A stretch of DNA of 5,573 nucleotides from an uncultured Collinsella sp. (GTDB lineage Bacteria; Actinomycetota; Coriobacteriia; Coriobacteriales; Coriobacteriaceae), in assembly GCA_900757185.1 (NCBI GenBank), contig CAAEMX010000027.1, forward strand, positions 1-5,573, read 5' to 3'. A program made the translations under genes and the position numbers. Shown in pieces: positions 1-5,484 of the stretch (its first letter is position 1; each line of letters begins with the position of its first letter). The notes beneath the pieces were generated by a model that did no database searches, was not told the DNA's origin, and saw only the letters and a program-made list of their open reading frames with translations.

Positions 1-2
1 AG

Positions 3-89
3 GACAAGGCGCCACACATGATCGAGGACGTTCTGAAAACTAAGCCCGGCCCCCGCCGGACAGGTCACACTACTCGCAGAGCAGCTTAG
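3..89 (+). CDS. Possible C-terminal end of a plus-strand gene entering from the left edge
   Basis: An open frame runs from the left edge to a TAG at 87-89 and would encode about 28 residues, including the stretch HMIEDVLKTKPGPRR. Of the three plus-strand frames it has the most natural composition: the other two stop at 19-21 (TGA) and 40-42 (TAA). It would be the tail of a gene convergent with asd, overlapping the asd 3' end by 20 bases. No domain can be recognised from so short a piece, and the tail is rich in Arg and Thr, which may simply reflect antisense reading of asd. Treat it as a possibility only. Confidence 0.25.
   Translation, partial: DKAPHMIEDVLKTKPGPRRTGHTTRRAA
36..59 (-). terminator. 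Weak candidate terminator downstream of asd
   Basis: On the minus strand, just past the asd stop, CCGGC and GCCGG (plus-strand 46-50 and 55-59) form a 5-bp GC stem with a 4-base loop. It is followed by GGCTTAG-like spacing and then a run of four T (36-39). The stem is short and the U tract is short and displaced, so efficiency is doubtful. Confidence 0.35.
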
Positions 90-1095
90 CGATCTGGACG
101 GCGTTGGTTGCCGCGCCCTTACGGATTTGGTCGCCGCAGCACCAGAAGGTGATACCGCGCGCAGCCTCGGGGTTCGAGATGTCGCGACGCACGCGGCCGA
201 CCCAGATCAGGTCCTGGTCGGACGTATCCATCGGCATGGGGTAGCGATCGTGCGCATCCTCAGCAGCCATATCGTCAACCAGCTTGACGCCGGGAGCGGC
301 AGCCAGCGCAGCACGGGCCTCCTCGACCGTAATGTCACGCTCGAACTCGAGCGTGATGCTCTCGGAGTGCGAACGCAGCACGGGCACGCGCACGCAGGTG
401 CAGTTCACGCGCAGCTCGGGCAGATGCATAATCTTGCGGCCCTCGTTTTGTAGCTTCATCTCCTCGGAGGTAAAGCCCTCCTCCTTGACGCCGCCAATCT
501 GCGGAATCAGGTTGCTCGCGAGCTGGGCGGCAAATGCGCGCGGCTCGGGAATCTCCTCGCCACGGCCCAGGGCGGCCAGCTGAGCCTCGAGCTCGGCCAT
601 GCCGGGAGCGCCGGCACCCGAAGCCGCCTGATACGTGGACACGATCATACGCTTCACGCCGGCAAGCTGGTGCAGCGGCCACGTGGGAACCAGGCCGATG
701 ATGGTCGCGCAGTTGGGATTGGCGATAAGGCCGTGATGCCACTTGATGTCGTCGGCATTGATCTCGGGCACGACCAGCGGCACCTCGGGATCCATGCGGA
801 AGGCGTGGCTGTTGTCGACCACGACGGCGCCGCGCTTGACGGCCTCGGGCAGCAGCTCCTTGGCGATATCGTCGCCGGCAGCGCCGAGTACGATGTCGCA
901 GCCCTCAAAGACCTCAGGGCAAGCTTCCTCAATCACAACCTGCTCGCCACGGAACTCGACGGTCTTGCCAGCAGAACGCGCGCTCGCCAGCAGCTTGAGC
1001 CTGCCAACCGGGAACTCCTGCTCGTTGAGGCACTCGAGCATCTGGGTGCCCACGGCTCCCGTCGCGCCCAAAATAGCAACCGTGTACTGTTTCAT
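70..1095 (-). CDS. asd: Aspartate-semialdehyde dehydrogenase
   Basis: Cytosolic NADPH-dependent enzyme that reduces L-aspartyl-4-phosphate to L-aspartate-4-semialdehyde, the branch point to lysine, threonine and methionine. The 341-residue protein has the usual family length. Visible motifs are the Rossmann loop GATGAVG (10-16), the substrate and phosphate region DNSHAFRMD (94-102) with Arg100, the catalytic cysteine in ANPNCATI (Cys129), the segment EEMKLQNEGRKI (211-222), and the likely catalytic histidine in VPVLRSHSES (His243). The start MKQYTVAILG is chosen because the Rossmann strand begins there and an AGGGGG Shine-Dalgarno lies 4 bases upstream (1100-1105 on the complement). The frame stays open to a GTG at 1180-1182, but that extension reads as a spurious hydrophobic leader. 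asd lies downstream of lysC on the same strand with a 174-nt gap full of structure, so it may be a separate unit or be partly coupled to lysC. Confidence 0.96.
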   Translation of the reverse strand: MKQYTVAILGATGAVGTQMLECLNEQEFPVGRLKLLASARSAGKTVEFRGEQVVIEEACPEVFEGCDIVLGAAGDDIAKELLPEAVKRGAVVVDNSHAFRMDPEVPLVVPEINADDIKWHHGLIANPNCATIIGLVPTWPLHQLAGVKRMIVSTYQAASGAGAPGMAELEAQLAALGRGEEIPEPRAFAAQLASNLIPQIGGVKEEGFTSEEMKLQNEGRKIMHLPELRVNCTCVRVPVLRSHSESITLEFERDITVEEARAALAAAPGVKLVDDMAAEDAHDRYPMPMDTSDQDLIWVGRVRRDISNPEAARGITFWCCGDQIRKGAATNAVQIAKLLCE

Positions 1096-1105
1096 GCTTC
1101 CCCCT
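1096..1105 (-). promoter_or_regulatory. asd ribosome binding site
   Basis: On the minus strand AAGGGGGAAGC directly precedes the ATG at 1093-1095. This purine-rich Shine-Dalgarno with a 4-base spacer decides the start in favour of MKQYTV over the upstream GTG. Confidence 0.75.
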
Positions 1106-1158
1106 TTAAAGGTTTTGGCTTTTGCCCGCACGCCGAGCAGGCCGATTATTGTTGCCAG

Positions 1159-1164
1159 TGTATA
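1159..1164 (-). promoter_or_regulatory. Possible -10 element of an asd promoter
   Basis: On the minus strand TATACA, inside the palindrome GTATAC, lies about 64 bases upstream of the asd start and downstream of the GC hairpin at 1173-1193. No convincing -35 box is seen 16-18 bases further upstream. The assignment rests mainly on AT content in a GC-rich gap. Confidence 0.2.
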
Positions 1165-1172
1165 CAAGAACA

Positions 1173-1193
1173 GGGCGGGCACGAAACCCGCCC
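1173..1193 (-). terminator. GC hairpin between lysC and asd, candidate terminator or attenuator
   Basis: GGGCGGG (1173-1179) and CCCGCCC (1187-1193) form a perfect 7-bp stem with a 7-base loop. In the lysC-asd direction the stem is followed by TGTTCTTG, which is U-rich but interrupted. It could partly terminate lysC transcription or act in the asd leader. The lack of a clean U run keeps confidence modest. Confidence 0.4.
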
Positions 1194-1196
1194 CGT

Positions 1197-1218
1197 CGAA
1201 ACGAAACCGAAACGAAAC
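1197..1218. repeat. Two exact 11-bp tandem copies of CGAAACGAAAC
   Basis: Units at 1197-1207 and 1208-1218 are identical. Each is itself made of two overlapping CGAAAC hexamers, and a fifth CGAAAC sits at 1182-1187 in the loop of the neighbouring hairpin. It is non-coding and lies between lysC and asd. Confidence 0.85.
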
Positions 1219-1229
1219 GCCCCGCGCTA

Positions 1230-1255
1230 GATTTTTGGCACTTGTCCCAAAAATC
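1230..1255. repeat. 26-nt near-perfect palindrome downstream of lysC
   Basis: GATTTTTGG (1230-1238) and CCAAAAATC (1247-1255) are a perfect 9-bp inverted repeat. The centre CACTTGTC adds two more complementary pairs (AC with GT), so 11 of 13 positions are symmetric. It starts 15 bases past the lysC stop on that strand. No U tract follows the second arm, so it is not a canonical intrinsic terminator. A protein-binding dyad is an alternative. Confidence 0.75.
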
Positions 1256-1269
1256 CACCGGGATAGCAG

Positions 1270-2658
1270 CTACTTGTGGAGCGCGGCCAGGGCGGGATCG
1301 ACCGGCGCGGGAGCCTCCAGGTCGGAGACCTTCACAATGCCGTTTTTATCGGAGAAGGCACGGTAAATGGTCTGAATCGCAAGGTCGAAGTCCTTCTCCT
1401 CGACACCGATAATGATGTTGATCTCGTCGCAGCTCTGCGAAATCATACGCACGCTCACGCCGGCCTGGCCGAGCATGCCAAACAGGTGGCCCGAGATACC
1501 CGCGCGACCGCGCAGGTTACGGCCGACGGTCGCGATGAGCGCCAGGCCCTCGACAACCTCGATCTCGAGCGGCTCGACCTCCTGCTGAATGTCGCCCACG
1601 AGTGAGTACAGCGAATCGTGCACATCCTGCTCCTGCACCACGGCGCCAAAGCGGTCGACACCAGTAGGCATATGCTCGACGGAAACGTCATAGCGCTCGA
1701 AGACCGAAAGCGCGCGGCGCATAAAGCCGACGCGCGGCTTGGTGCGGTCGCGGGCCACATTGATGGCGACAAAACCGCGCTTGCCGGTCACGCCGGTAAT
1801 GATGGGCTCGGCCTCGCCCTCGTCAGCCGTCTCGCTAATGATGGTGCCGGGGTCCTGCGGCGCATTGGTGTTCTTAATGACCAGCGGAATACCCGCCTCG
1901 CGCACGGGGAACACGGCCTCCTCGTGCAGGACGCTTGCGCCCATGTACGAAAGCTCGCGCAGCTCCTCGTAGGTAACGCGCGCAATGGGCTGAGCCTCGG
2001 GAACAATACGCGGGTCGGCAGAATAGAAGCCCGAGACGTCGGTCCAGTTCTCGTACAGGTCGGCGCCCAGGCACTTGGCCAGAATCGAGCCCGAGATATC
2101 GCCGCCGCCACGATCGAGCAGCTTGATCTGGCCCTCACGCGTCGCGCCGTAGAAACCGGGCATAACAAAGCCGCCCTGCTGGCCATACTCCTGCACCAGC
2201 TCGGAGGTGCGATTCATGCTGAGCGTACCGTCGTGATGGAACGCCACAACCGTCGCGGCGTCCAGGAACGGTAGGCCCAGGTACTCAGCCATCAGGCGAG
2301 CGGTAAAGTACTCGCCACGGCTCACAAGCTCCTCGGTGGAGTAGCCGCCCGAGCGGGCGCGCTCGGCAAAGGCCGCGAACTCCTCACGGATGGGATAGGT
2401 GAGCTCCAGCTCGTCAGCGATATCAAAATAGCGCTGGCCAATGTCCTCGAGCAGCTCCTCACACGACACGTGGTACTTAACGTGCGCATTGACCAGATAG
2501 AGCAGGTCGGTCACCTTGGTGTCGCCCTTAAAACGGCGACCGCAGGCGGAAACCACCACAAAACGGCGAGCCGGGTCGGCATCGACGATGGCCTTGATCT
2601 TCTTGAAGTGTTCGGCGTCGGCGACCGACGAGCCGCCAAACTTGGCAATCTTAATCAT
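1270..2658 (-). CDS. lysC: Aspartate kinase, monofunctional, with C-terminal ACT domains
   Basis: Cytosolic enzyme that transfers phosphate from ATP to L-aspartate, the committed step of the lysine, threonine and methionine pathway. The 462-residue protein has a kinase domain (about 1-285) with KFGGSSV (6-12), VVSACG (35-40), LVSRGEYFTARLMAEYLG (111-128), RGGGDISGSILA (183-194) and DVSGFYSADPRIVPEA (207-222). Two ACT-type regulatory repeats follow (about 295-360 and 372-438), the second containing MISQSCDEINIIIGV. By family knowledge this architecture implies feedback inhibition by lysine and/or threonine; the effector cannot be read from the sequence. There is no homoserine dehydrogenase domain, so it is not a ThrA-type fusion. 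The start is fixed by the canonical MIKIAKFGGSS N-terminus. The only Shine-Dalgarno-like run upstream is GAAAGG with a 13-base spacer, which is weak. One oddity is Gly186 where RGGSD is usual. lysC is divergent from thrC. Confidence 0.96.
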   Translation of the reverse strand: MIKIAKFGGSSVADAEHFKKIKAIVDADPARRFVVVSACGRRFKGDTKVTDLLYLVNAHVKYHVSCEELLEDIGQRYFDIADELELTYPIREEFAAFAERARSGGYSTEELVSRGEYFTARLMAEYLGLPFLDAATVVAFHHDGTLSMNRTSELVQEYGQQGGFVMPGFYGATREGQIKLLDRGGGDISGSILAKCLGADLYENWTDVSGFYSADPRIVPEAQPIARVTYEELRELSYMGASVLHEEAVFPVREAGIPLVIKNTNAPQDPGTIISETADEGEAEPIITGVTGKRGFVAINVARDRTKPRVGFMRRALSVFERYDVSVEHMPTGVDRFGAVVQEQDVHDSLYSLVGDIQQEVEPLEIEVVEGLALIATVGRNLRGRAGISGHLFGMLGQAGVSVRMISQSCDEINIIIGVEEKDFDLAIQTIYRAFSDKNGIVKVSDLEAPAPVDPALAALHK

Positions 2659-2762
2659 GGGCTGGAGGTTACCTTTCTAAAAAGCCTCTGCGAACCTATT
2701 TTGCACGCTCTGATACCATGGTTTCACCGATTGGGACCAAGGCATCCGAGGAGCAGTGTTAT
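2659..2762. promoter_or_regulatory. Shared divergent control region of lysC and thrC
   Basis: These 104 bases separate the two divergent starts and must hold promoters for both genes. No clear -35/-10 pair was found. AT-richer patches (2674-2682 and 2697-2702) are plausible promoter segments for lysC. At 2712-2725 lies an imperfect palindrome centred on ACCATGGT (6 of 7 pairs), a possible operator. The region is too short for a lysine riboswitch or T-box leader on either side. Confidence 0.5.
2748..2753 (+). promoter_or_regulatory. thrC ribosome binding site
   Basis: GAGGAG lies 9 bases before the ATG at 2763. This excludes the in-frame ATG at 2718, which is upstream of this site and has no purine-rich run at the right distance. 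Confidence 0.8.
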
Positions 2763-4280
2763 ATGGGAACTTATCATAGTACACGAGGACGCACTTTATC
2801 GTGCTCAAGTAAGGTGGCAATCCGCACCGGCATCGCTCCCGACGGGGGTTTGTTTGTCTCGGACGAGCTCGGCACCCAGCAGGTCGATATCAGCTCGCTT
2901 GCAGATAAATCGTACTTTGAAATCGCTCAAGATGTGTTGGGAATGTTACTGAATGATTACACGGCCGAAGAAATTTCGGCGTGTGTCGACGAGGCATACC
3001 GCGGCACATTCGTGAGCGAAGAGGTCACGCCGCTCGTCAAACTCGACGCAGCGCCGGGCGCTGACGCCCCTCAGACCTATGTGATGGAGCTCTTTGGCGG
3101 CCCCACGAGTGCCTTTAAGGACGTCGCCCTGCAGATGCTCCCCCGCTTGATGGCCCGCACTTCCGCCAAGGACGGCGGCGCCGAGCGCATCATGATCGTC
3201 ACCGCCACGTCGGGCGACACGGGCAAGGCAGCACTCGCCGGCTTTGCCGACGCCCCGGGCACGGGCATCACCGTCTTTTATCCCGAGGGCAAAGTCAGCC
3301 GCGTGCAGAATCTGCAGATGTCCACCCAGGAGGGCGATAACGTCGCCGTCTGCGGCATTCGCGGCAACTTCGACGATGCCCAGAGTGCCGTCAAGCGCAT
3401 CTTTGCCGATAAGGAGCTTGCCGAGCGTCTGGAGGCCGCCGGCACGGTACTTTCCAGCGCCAACTCCATCAACGTCGGCCGCCTGGTGCCGCAGGTCGTC
3501 TACTACTTTGCCGCCTATGCGCAGCTGCTGCGTGCCGGCGCCATCAAGGCCGGCGACGCCGTGGAGTTCTGCGTACCGACCGGCAACTTTGGCGATATCC
3601 TGGCCGGCTACTATGCCAAGCGCATGGGCCTGCCCGTCGCCAAACTCGTCGTGGCCAGCGACAAGAACAACGTGCTCGCCGACTTCCTGACCACCGGCGT
3701 CTACGACCGCAACCGTCCGTTCTTCACGACCATTTCGCCGTCAATGGACATCCTCATCAGCTCCAACCTGGAGCGCATGCTGTACTTCCTGTCCGATGGC
3801 GACTGCGAGCTCGTTGCCGGCCTTATGGAGCAGCTAGCGCAGACTGGTCGCTACGAAGTTCCCGCCGACCTGCTGGCCAAGATCCAGAGCGTCTTTGGCT
3901 GTGGCTGGGCCAGCGAGGACGAGGTCCGCGCTGCCATCAAGAGCTGCTGGGATGCAAACGGCTATGTGATCGACCCGCACACCGCTTGCGGCTATCACGT
4001 CTTTGAAAAGGTCGCTCCCGCCGAGGGCGCCAAGGCCCGCGTGCTGCTTTCGACCGCCAGCCCCTACAAGTTCCCGCGCGCCTGCTGCGACGCCCTGGGG
4101 CTCGACGTTCCCGAAGACGACTTTGAGGCCATGCGCGTGCTCGAGCAGGCAACCAACACGGTTGCCCCGATCCAACTCGCCGAGCTCGAGTCCAAGCCCG
4201 TCCGCTTCGAAGACGTCTGCGACGTAGCCGACATGGCCAACTACGTAGAGTCTGCAGCAAAAAAGATGGCTACCAACTAA
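2763..4280 (+). CDS. thrC: Threonine synthase
   Basis: PLP-dependent cytosolic lyase that converts O-phospho-L-homoserine and water to L-threonine and phosphate, the last step of threonine synthesis. The 505-residue product starts MGTYHSTRG, matching the family's N-terminal STRG element, followed by APDGGLFVS (25-33). The PLP Schiff-base lysine is in GGPTSAFKDVALQ (Lys119). The conserved TATSGDTGKAA motif is at 147-157, SANSINVGRLVPQ at 232-244, and the PLP-phosphate loop PTGNFGDILAGYYAK at 272-286. The C-terminal part has DPHTACGYHVF (404-414) and STASPYKFP (430-438). Length fits the longer bacterial/fungal-type synthases rather than the 428-residue E. coli enzyme. The start is set by GAGGAG at 2748-2753. 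thrC is followed by a strong hairpin terminator and then by thrB on the same strand after 201 bases. Confidence 0.96.
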   Translation: MGTYHSTRGRTLSCSSKVAIRTGIAPDGGLFVSDELGTQQVDISSLADKSYFEIAQDVLGMLLNDYTAEEISACVDEAYRGTFVSEEVTPLVKLDAAPGADAPQTYVMELFGGPTSAFKDVALQMLPRLMARTSAKDGGAERIMIVTATSGDTGKAALAGFADAPGTGITVFYPEGKVSRVQNLQMSTQEGDNVAVCGIRGNFDDAQSAVKRIFADKELAERLEAAGTVLSSANSINVGRLVPQVVYYFAAYAQLLRAGAIKAGDAVEFCVPTGNFGDILAGYYAKRMGLPVAKLVVASDKNNVLADFLTTGVYDRNRPFFTTISPSMDILISSNLERMLYFLSDGDCELVAGLMEQLAQTGRYEVPADLLAKIQSVFGCGWASEDEVRAAIKSCWDANGYVIDPHTACGYHVFEKVAPAEGAKARVLLSTASPYKFPRACCDALGLDVPEDDFEAMRVLEQATNTVAPIQLAELESKPVRFEDVCDVADMANYVESAAKKMATN

Positions 4281-4292
4281 ACCCCTTATTAA

Positions 4293-4323
4293 GCGCCGGC
4301 GAAAGCCGGCGCACCCTCTTTTT
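4293..4323 (+). terminator. Intrinsic terminator after thrC
   Basis: GCGCCGGC (4293-4300) and GCCGGCGC (4305-4312) form a perfect 8-bp GC stem closed by a GAAA tetraloop. After ACCCTC comes a run of five T (4319-4323), continuing ATTT. The stem starts 13 bases past the thrC stop. The six bases before the U tract make it slightly imperfect, but it is the best terminator-like structure in the window for the plus strand. Confidence 0.75.
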
Positions 4324-4355
4324 ATTTAGCTTTCGGGATGATGACGAGCATGCGA

Positions 4356-4467
4356 GCGGGTCTGGCCGTTTAGTTCGTCGCGAGTTCCGCACGAGCCGGA
4401 AAGCACTTAATGTGCTTTCCGAGCGAGCCAGGACTGCCCGAGCAGCGAACTAAACGGCCAGACCCGC
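4356..4467. repeat. 112-nt nested inverted repeat between thrC and thrB
   Basis: The outer arms 4356-4377 and 4446-4467 are perfectly complementary over 22 bases (outermost GCGGGTCTGG with CCAGACCCGC). Inside, CGGAAAGCAC (4397-4406) and GTGCTTTCCG (4412-4421) form a perfect 10-bp hairpin with loop TTAAT. The intervening segments pair only partly (for example AGT and CC at 4383-4388 with GGACT at 4431-4435). No U tract follows, so it is not a standard terminator. It ends 14 bases before the thrB ATG. It could be a long 5'-leader structure controlling thrB, a processing or stability element, or a small non-autonomous mobile repeat; no target-site duplication is seen. Confidence 0.85.
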
Positions 4468-4470
4468 CCA

Positions 4471-4476
4471 GGAGGA
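4471..4476 (+). promoter_or_regulatory. thrB ribosome binding site
   Basis: GGAGGA lies 5 bases before the ATG at 4482, a near-ideal Shine-Dalgarno. It begins only 3 bases after the right arm of the 112-nt inverted repeat, so folding of that repeat could affect ribosome access. Confidence 0.85.
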
Positions 4477-4481
4477 CCCAC

Positions 4482-5363
4482 ATGATCAAAATCACCGTCC
4501 CAGCAACCAGCGCCAACCTAGGCATCGGCTACGACACCCTCGGCATGGCCGTCAGCCTCTACTCGCACTTCACCTTCGAGCGCACCGACAAGCTCACCAT
4601 CACGGGCTGCCCCGAGGAATTCCAAAACGAGAACAACCTAGTCTACGTGAGCTTTGTCGATGCGCTTGCCGCATGGGGCGAGCCGGCTTTTCCCGTTGCC
4701 ATCGACATTCAAACCGATGTGCCCGTCGCTCGCGGCCTGGGCTCCAGCTCCACCTGCGTTGTCGCCGGCATTATGGCCGCCGCCGCGCTGACGGGCCACA
4801 CCGTCGACCGCGCCGAGCTCGTCCGCATTGCCACCGAGGTCGAGGGCCATCCCGATAACGTCGCCCCCGCTATCCTGGGCGGCGCCGTCTGCTCCTTCAC
4901 GCCGACCGATTCGCTCCCCCAGTGCCTGCGCTACGAGGTGAGCGATCGCCTGCGTTTTATTACCGTGATTCCGCCCTACGAGGTACACACGAGTGAGGCG
5001 CGCAAGGTCGTGCCGCAGGAGATTCCGCTTTCCACCGCCGTATGGCAGATGGGCCGCATCGCCGGCATGACGCGCGGTCTCGAGACCGGCGATCTGGACC
5101 TGATTGCCGCCGCCAATGACGACCGTATTCAGGAGCCCTATCGCCGTCGCCTGATTCCCGACTACAACGCCGTGCGCGACACCTGTCTTAACGGCGGTGC
5201 CAAGACCATCTGGATCAGCGGCTCCGGCTCGACCCTCATGGCCGTAACCGACGACACCATCGTGGCGAAGTTCCTGCAGGTCAAGCTGCGCGAGCAGTTC
5301 CCCAAGTGTGAGACGCATATTTTGACGTGCGACACCGAGGGCGCTCAAATCGAGTACCTGTAG
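4482..5363 (+). CDS. thrB: Homoserine kinase (GHMP family)
   Basis: Cytosolic kinase that phosphorylates L-homoserine with ATP to O-phospho-L-homoserine, the substrate of ThrC encoded just upstream. The 293-residue protein has the normal length for the family. The N-terminal MIKITVPATSANLGIGYDTLG (1-21) is the diagnostic homoserine kinase opening. The GHMP glycine-rich ATP loop PVARGLGSSSTCVVAG is at 81-96, GHPDNVAPAILGG at 122-134, and the third GHMP motif ISGSGSTLMAV at 245-255. The start is set by GGAGGA at 4471-4476. An in-frame ATG at 4410 would add 24 residues, but it lies in the loop of the inverted repeat and lacks a ribosome site. Because of the terminator and the 112-nt repeat after thrC, expression is probably not simply co-transcriptional with thrC. 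Confidence 0.96.
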   Translation: MIKITVPATSANLGIGYDTLGMAVSLYSHFTFERTDKLTITGCPEEFQNENNLVYVSFVDALAAWGEPAFPVAIDIQTDVPVARGLGSSSTCVVAGIMAAAALTGHTVDRAELVRIATEVEGHPDNVAPAILGGAVCSFTPTDSLPQCLRYEVSDRLRFITVIPPYEVHTSEARKVVPQEIPLSTAVWQMGRIAGMTRGLETGDLDLIAAANDDRIQEPYRRRLIPDYNAVRDTCLNGGAKTIWISGSGSTLMAVTDDTIVAKFLQVKLREQFPKCETHILTCDTEGAQIEYL

Positions 5364-5407
5364 ACATCGCCGATCGGTCTGTCCGGGCCGCCCAGGGGCA
5401 TCCCCTT

Positions 5408-5481
5408 AAAAACGTCCTCGCACTTGAGGCCCGCTTATCCTGCTCCTTCGGAGCTGCGGATAAGCGGGCCTCGTGCTGACG
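5408..5481 (-). terminator. Long hairpin terminator between thrB and the convergent right-edge gene
   Basis: GAGGCCCGCTTATCC (5426-5440) and its perfect complement (5458-5472) make a 15-bp stem. Its 17-base loop contains a 5-bp mini-hairpin (GCTCC/GGAGC). The stem extends across small bulges by GCAC/GTGC (5420-5423 with 5473-5476) and CGTC/GACG (5413-5416 with 5478-5481). On the minus strand the last arm runs straight into TTTTT (5408-5412), a classic intrinsic terminator for the gene ending at 5485. On the plus strand only CTCCTATTT follows, so termination of thrB here would be weaker; shared bidirectional use is plausible. Confidence 0.75.
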
Positions 5482-5484
5482 CTC

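Noticed and set aside
1096..1182. N-terminal extension of asd to a GTG at 1180-1182, giving a hydrophobic leader
   Set aside because: The Rossmann fold begins at MKQYTVAILG, a good Shine-Dalgarno precedes that ATG, and the extension overlaps the intergenic hairpin. The hydrophobic look is incidental for a cytosolic enzyme.
670..1366. Plus-strand open frames across asd and the asd-lysC gap
   Set aside because: They are antisense to asd over most of their length, have low-complexity composition, and run through the repeat-rich non-coding gap.
1618..2274. Long plus-strand open frame antisense to lysC (218 codons)
   Set aside because: It is a high-GC shadow: lysC has all kinase and ACT motifs in its own frame, and the antisense product shows no domain.
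2718..2762. Upstream in-frame ATG of thrC adding 15 residues
   Set aside because: It lacks a ribosome site, and GAGGAG is placed correctly for the ATG at 2763, which starts the family-typical MGTYHSTRG.
2659..2762. Lysine riboswitch or T-box leader for lysC or thrC
   Set aside because: Only 104 bases separate the two starts, and neither a specifier-type structure nor a lysine-riboswitch-like multi-stem fold is visible.
4356..4467. Insertion sequence or CRISPR interpretation of the inverted repeat
   Set aside because: There is no transposase frame, no target-site duplication and no direct repeats with spacers; only a single nested inverted repeat is present.
4410..4481. Upstream in-frame ATG of thrB adding 24 residues
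   Set aside because: It starts at the loop of the inner hairpin, encodes a Pro/Arg-rich tail unlike homoserine kinases, and the strong GGAGGA site serves the ATG at 4482.
4638..5348. Long minus-strand open frame antisense to thrB (236 codons)
   Set aside because: It is a Gly/Ala/His-rich shadow of thrB codon bias with no recognisable motif; thrB is unambiguous.
5394..5406. Short hairpin AGGGG-CAT-CCCCT as thrB terminator
   Set aside because: The stem is only 5 bp with a 3-base loop and is followed by A residues, not U, on the plus strand.
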